The notes under the pieces were generated by a model. It ran no database searches. It worked only from the letters and a program-made list of their open reading frames with translations, and was not told where the DNA came from. DNA of 7,379 nt from Gammaproteobacteria bacterium. GTDB taxonomy: Bacteria; Pseudomonadota; Gammaproteobacteria; Natronospirales; REEB76. The position numbers and the translations under genes are program-made. The stretch covers positions 1-7,379 of the forward strand of contig JAGWNO010000102.1 of NCBI GenBank assembly GCA_028871235.1, in the 5' to 3' direction. Shown piece by piece: positions 1 through 7,379 of this stretch. How positions within the stretch are numbered: the stretch's first letter is position 1; every line of letters begins with the position of its first letter.

Positions 1-146
1 TGGTCGTACGCCTTCGCCTCACCTCCAAACTTCTTGGCCTGCACCACCGTCAACGCCGCCGTCAGCGTCGTCTTCCCATGGTCCACATGCCCGATCGTCC
101 CCACATTTACGTGCGGCTTGGTACGCTCAAATTTTGCCTTGGACAC
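1..146 (-). CDS. tuf: Elongation factor Tu, N-terminal 48 residues (partial, runs off left edge)
   Basis: EF-Tu is the GTPase that delivers aminoacyl-tRNA to the ribosomal A site. Only the first 48 codons are in the window. The visible protein begins MSKAKFERTKPHVNVGTIGH and contains the P-loop GHVDHGKT at residues 19-26, which binds the GTP phosphates; the following TLTAAL and FGGEAKAYD match the family start closely. The start is GTG at 146-144, fixed by the family N-terminus and by a GAGGAG ribosome binding site at 160-155, 8 nt upstream. E. coli tuf genes also start with GTG. Residues 34-38 (VVQAK) lie in a known variable helix segment. The gene follows fusA by 138 bp, the usual last position of the str operon. 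Gammaproteobacteria often carry a second tuf copy elsewhere, which cannot be judged here. The 3' part, including the G2-G5 motifs and domains II-III, is outside the window. Confidence 0.97.
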   Translation of the reverse strand, partial: MSKAKFERTKPHVNVGTIGHVDHGKTTLTAALTVVQAKKFGGEAKAYD

Positions 147-212
147 GGTCTGTTCTCCTCAATTCAGCGTTAAATCAAATCTTCATACCACGGTTCTCGC
201 CAGCGCCTTGCT

Positions 213-281
213 GGTGAGGAGTAAGGCGTGAGGGGTGGGGATGCAACCAGGATGTTCTTTGGATACCCCTTACTCCTCACC
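213..281 (-). repeat. 14-bp perfect inverted repeat in the fusA-tuf spacer (possible mRNA stem-loop)
   Basis: GGTGAGGAGTAAGG at 213-226 is the exact reverse complement of CCTTACTCCTCACC at 268-281, with 41 nt between. The arm at 281-268 starts 3 nt after the fusA stop codon. In the fusA-tuf transcript it could fold into a 14-bp stem with a large loop. The 3' arm is not followed by a U-run (the RNA continues with AGCAAGGCGCUGG), so it is not a standard intrinsic terminator. An intercistronic processing site, a 3'-end stabilising structure for upstream mRNA, or simply an inverted insertion of repeat units are all possible. A smaller stem, CCAGC/GCTGG at 200-204 and 210-214, overlaps one arm by two bases and could compete with it. 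Confidence 0.65.
214..241. repeat. Diverged heptamer tandem repeat (GTGAGGN, four units)
   Basis: Read on the plus strand, four consecutive 7-mers follow the pattern GTGAGGN: GTGAGGA, GTAAGGC, GTGAGGG, GTGGGGA. Two further units in the opposite orientation (GTGAGGA, GTAAGGG, read on the minus strand) occupy 280-267. The array is non-coding and lies between fusA and tuf. The first two units form one arm of the inverted repeat annotated separately. Whether this is a family of genomic repeats in this organism cannot be decided from one locus. Confidence 0.6.
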
Positions 282-284
282 TCT

Positions 285-2384
<2,100 letters not shown>

Positions 2385-2416
2385 GACAAAATCCTCGGGA
2401 AACTTTTACCTGATGG

Positions 2417-2887
2417 TTACCAGCGGTAGTGCGCGAAGGCCTTGTTAGCCTCGGCCATGCGGTGCACGTCCTCGCGCTTCTTCACCGCGTTCCCGCGATT
2501 CTCGGAGGCCTCCATGAGCTCTGCGGCAAGGCGCATGGGCATGGATTTCTCGGTACGCACACGCGCGGACTCGATTATCCAGCGCATGGCGAGCGCCTGC
2601 TGGCGGGTGGCGCGCACTTCCACCGGCACCTGGTAGGTGGCGCCACCGACGCGCCGGGATTTCACCTCCACCATGGGACGCACGTTGTCGAGTGCCTTGC
2701 TGAGCACTTCCATGGGATCGCCGCCCTTCTTGCCACCGATCTGGTCAAGGGCACCATAGACGATACGCTCCGCCACGGCCTTCTTGCCGCTCTTCATCAC
2801 CATGTTGACGAACTTGGCGAGCTTCTCGCTGCCGAACTTCGGATCCGGGAGAATGGTGCGCTTATCAGCCTGTTTTCTGCGGGACAT
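2417..2887 (-). CDS. rpsG: 30S ribosomal protein S7 (156 aa)
   Basis: S7 is a primary 16S rRNA binding protein that nucleates assembly of the 30S head and sits near the E-site tRNA. The length, 156 aa, is the usual bacterial size. The N-terminus MSRRKQADKRTILPDPKFGS, the family signature region through FVNMVMKSGKK (residues 27-36), the beta-hairpin segment VGGATYQVPVEVR (80-92) and the C-terminal HYRW are all present. The ATG at 2887-2885 gives the expected N-terminus; its ribosome binding site is AAGG at 2900-2897, 9 nt upstream, lying immediately after the rpsL stop. The gap to rpsL is only 15 nt, so translation is probably coupled to rpsL. In E. coli, S7 represses the operon by binding a roughly 100-nt rpsL-rpsG intercistronic region; that region has no room here. 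The stop is TAA, 32 nt before fusA. Confidence 0.99.
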   Translation of the reverse strand: MSRRKQADKRTILPDPKFGSEKLAKFVNMVMKSGKKAVAERIVYGALDQIGGKKGGDPMEVLSKALDNVRPMVEVKSRRVGGATYQVPVEVRATRQQALAMRWIIESARVRTEKSMPMRLAAELMEASENRGNAVKKREDVHRMAEANKAFAHYRW

Positions 2888-2902
2888 GGACGCTTACCTT
2901 AA

Positions 2903-3277
2903 TCAGGATTTAGGACGCTTGGCGCCGTACTTGGAACGGCTCTGTTTGCGATCGTTGACACCGGCGCAGTCGAGACTGCCGCGCACCGTGTGGTAGCGCA
3001 CGCCCGGCAGGTCCTTCACGCGGCCGCCGCGGATCAACACCACCGAGTGCTCCTGGAGGTTGTGGCCTTCGCCGCCGATGTAGCTGATGACCTCAAAACC
3101 GTTGGTGAGGCGCACCTTGGCCACCTTGCGCAGCGCCGAGTTGGGCTTCTTGGGGGTGGTGGTGTACACGCGGGTGCACACGCCGCGCCGCTGCGGGCTG
3201 CCGCCCAGCGCCGGTACCTTGCTCTTTTCCTGCCTGCGGGTACGCGGCTTGCGCACCAGCTGATTAAAAGTTGCCAT
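2903..3277 (-). CDS. rpsL: 30S ribosomal protein S12 (124 aa)
   Basis: S12 lies at the decoding centre of the 30S subunit, where it monitors codon-anticodon pairing and is the classical site of streptomycin resistance mutations. The length is 124 aa as in E. coli and the sequence is almost identical in the core (VCTRVYTTTPKKPNSALRK, IGGEGHNLQEHSV, RVKDLPGVRYHTVRG). The resistance-linked positions are wild type: Lys43 in TPKKPNS, and Lys88 and Pro91 in RVKDLPG (E. coli K42, K87, P90 when Met is not counted). Asp89 is the residue methylthiolated in E. coli. The ATG at 3277-3275 is preceded by GAGAG at 3289-3285, 7 nt upstream, inside a small hairpin. The TGA stop at 2905-2903 is followed 15 nt later by rpsG. 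It is the first gene of the str operon and follows rpoC after 198 bp containing a promoter and a terminator-like hairpin. Confidence 0.99.
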   Translation of the reverse strand: MATFNQLVRKPRTRRQEKSKVPALGGSPQRRGVCTRVYTTTPKKPNSALRKVAKVRLTNGFEVISYIGGEGHNLQEHSVVLIRGGRVKDLPGVRYHTVRGSLDCAGVNDRKQSRSKYGAKRPKS

Positions 3278-3280
3278 TTA

Positions 3281-3294
3281 ACAACTCTCGTTGT
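3281..3294 (-). promoter_or_regulatory. Small hairpin presenting the rpsL ribosome binding site
   Basis: In the transcribed direction the bases read ACAAC-GAGA-GTTGT: a perfect 5-bp inverted repeat with a 4-nt loop. The loop is the core of the only Shine-Dalgarno-like sequence before the rpsL ATG, 7 nt from the start codon when GAGAG is counted. The stem is short and AT-containing, so it would be weak on its own. The repeat is seen directly; any effect on rpsL translation is inferred. Confidence 0.4.
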
Positions 3295-3330
3295 GGATGT
3301 ATGGGATCAACCTGCAGGACGGCGTGCCCG

Positions 3331-3364
3331 GAAAGAAGAAACAGGCCGGTCTGGACCGGCCTGT
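3331..3364 (-). terminator. Intrinsic terminator-like hairpin after rpoC, inside the str leader
   Basis: On the minus strand ACAGGCCGGTC and GACCGGCCTGT (3364-3354 and 3351-3341) are perfect reverse complements separated by 2 nt, giving a 10-bp GC-rich stem with a 4-nt loop. It is followed directly by a pyrimidine tail rich in U (UUCUUCUUUC at 3340-3331). This is the form of a Rho-independent terminator and sits 112 nt after the rpoC stop, so ending the rpoBC transcript is the natural role. It also lies about 57 nt downstream of the predicted str transcription start, so str transcripts must pass it. The tail is interrupted by C, which suggests incomplete termination, so it may act as an attenuator or allow read-through. 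Confidence 0.75.
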
Positions 3365-3427
3365 CTCGGGAGTTCCGCGGGGGCGACTGTCAACCGGGCC
3401 GCCACGCGCCGCCTGTGAAGGGCGGGA

Positions 3428-3456
3428 ATTCTAGGGTTGGGGGGCAGGACTGTCAA
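3428..3456 (-). promoter_or_regulatory. Sigma70 promoter of the str operon (rpsL-rpsG-fusA-tuf)
   Basis: On the minus strand a perfect -35 hexamer TTGACA (3456-3451) is followed after exactly 17 bp by TAGAAT (3433-3428), a five-of-six match to the -10 consensus. The -35 begins 20 nt beyond the rpoC stop codon, so the promoter is fully intergenic. The predicted start is near 3421, leaving a leader of about 144 nt before rpsL. The bases after the -10 read TCCCGCCC, a GC-rich discriminator of the kind associated with stringent (ppGpp/DksA) control of ribosomal promoters; that regulation is inferred, not seen. Confidence 0.85.
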
Positions 3457-3475
3457 GCAATCCGCCCCCGGACCC

Positions 3476-7379
<3,904 letters not shown>

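Noticed and set aside
160..200. Internal tuf promoter with an extended -10 (TGGTATGAA on the minus strand)
   Set aside because: Only four of six -10 bases match and there is no acceptable -35 at 16-18 bp. The AT-rich stretch near 164-184 is adequately explained as an unstructured ribosome landing region.
213..281. CRISPR repeat or insertion sequence terminal repeats
   Set aside because: There are no regularly spaced identical repeats with unique spacers, and the 41 nt between the inverted arms cannot encode a transposase. No target duplication was recognised.
3278..3330. Second promoter between the hairpin and rpsL (TTGATC and CATACA-like elements)
   Set aside because: The candidate elements are too close together to act as a -35/-10 pair, and no properly spaced partner was found for either.
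3307..3405. Possible leader peptide from a GTG in the str leader through the terminator-like hairpin, ending in TGA at 3309-3307
   Set aside because: The frame is short and has no well-spaced ribosome binding site and no run of regulatory codons. It continues an antisense frame and looks like chance in GC-rich DNA.

Overview
This is an ordinary but well-preserved core-genome segment: the junction of the RNA polymerase (rpoBC) operon and the streptomycin (str) operon of a GC-rich proteobacterium. All genes are on the minus strand, so in transcription order the window reads rpoC (5' end cut off by the right edge) - rpsL - rpsG - fusA - tuf (3' end cut off by the left edge). The proteins are closest, by recalled sequence, to gammaproteobacterial homologues: beta' carries the large SI3 insertion in the trigger loop and aligns to E. 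coli numbering without gaps through the catalytic core. Unlike enteric bacteria, where rpoBC and str are far apart, rpsL here directly follows rpoC, as in Pseudomonas and many other non-enteric gammaproteobacteria. I would call it a non-enteric gammaproteobacterium; genus cannot be given from this window.

Region by region (right to left, the direction of transcription). 7379-3476: rpoC, missing about 116 N-terminal residues. 3475-3278: a 198-bp regulatory gap with a near-consensus sigma70 promoter just after the rpoC stop (TTGACA, 17 bp, TAGAAT), then a perfect 11-bp inverted repeat with a U-rich tail, then a small hairpin around the rpsL ribosome binding site. 3277-2903: rpsL. A 15-nt gap. 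2887-2417: rpsG. A 32-nt gap. 2384-285: fusA with a GTG start. 284-147: a 138-bp gap holding diverged heptamer repeats in inverted orientation. 146-1: the first 48 codons of tuf, GTG start.

Together the genes make the transcription and translation core: beta' of RNA polymerase, two 30S proteins (S12 at the decoding centre, S7 in the head), and the two elongation GTPases EF-G and EF-Tu. Tight spacing from rpsL to fusA suggests co-transcription and partly coupled translation. The most interesting points are regulatory: the terminator-like hairpin lies downstream of the str promoter, so it can affect str transcripts as well as rpoBC read-through; the rpsL-rpsG gap is too short to hold the known enterobacterial S7 repressor site; and the fusA-tuf spacer has an inverted heptamer-repeat structure. 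I found no mobile element, CRISPR, tRNA, or previously undescribed multi-gene system. The long plus-strand open frames are antisense shadows.
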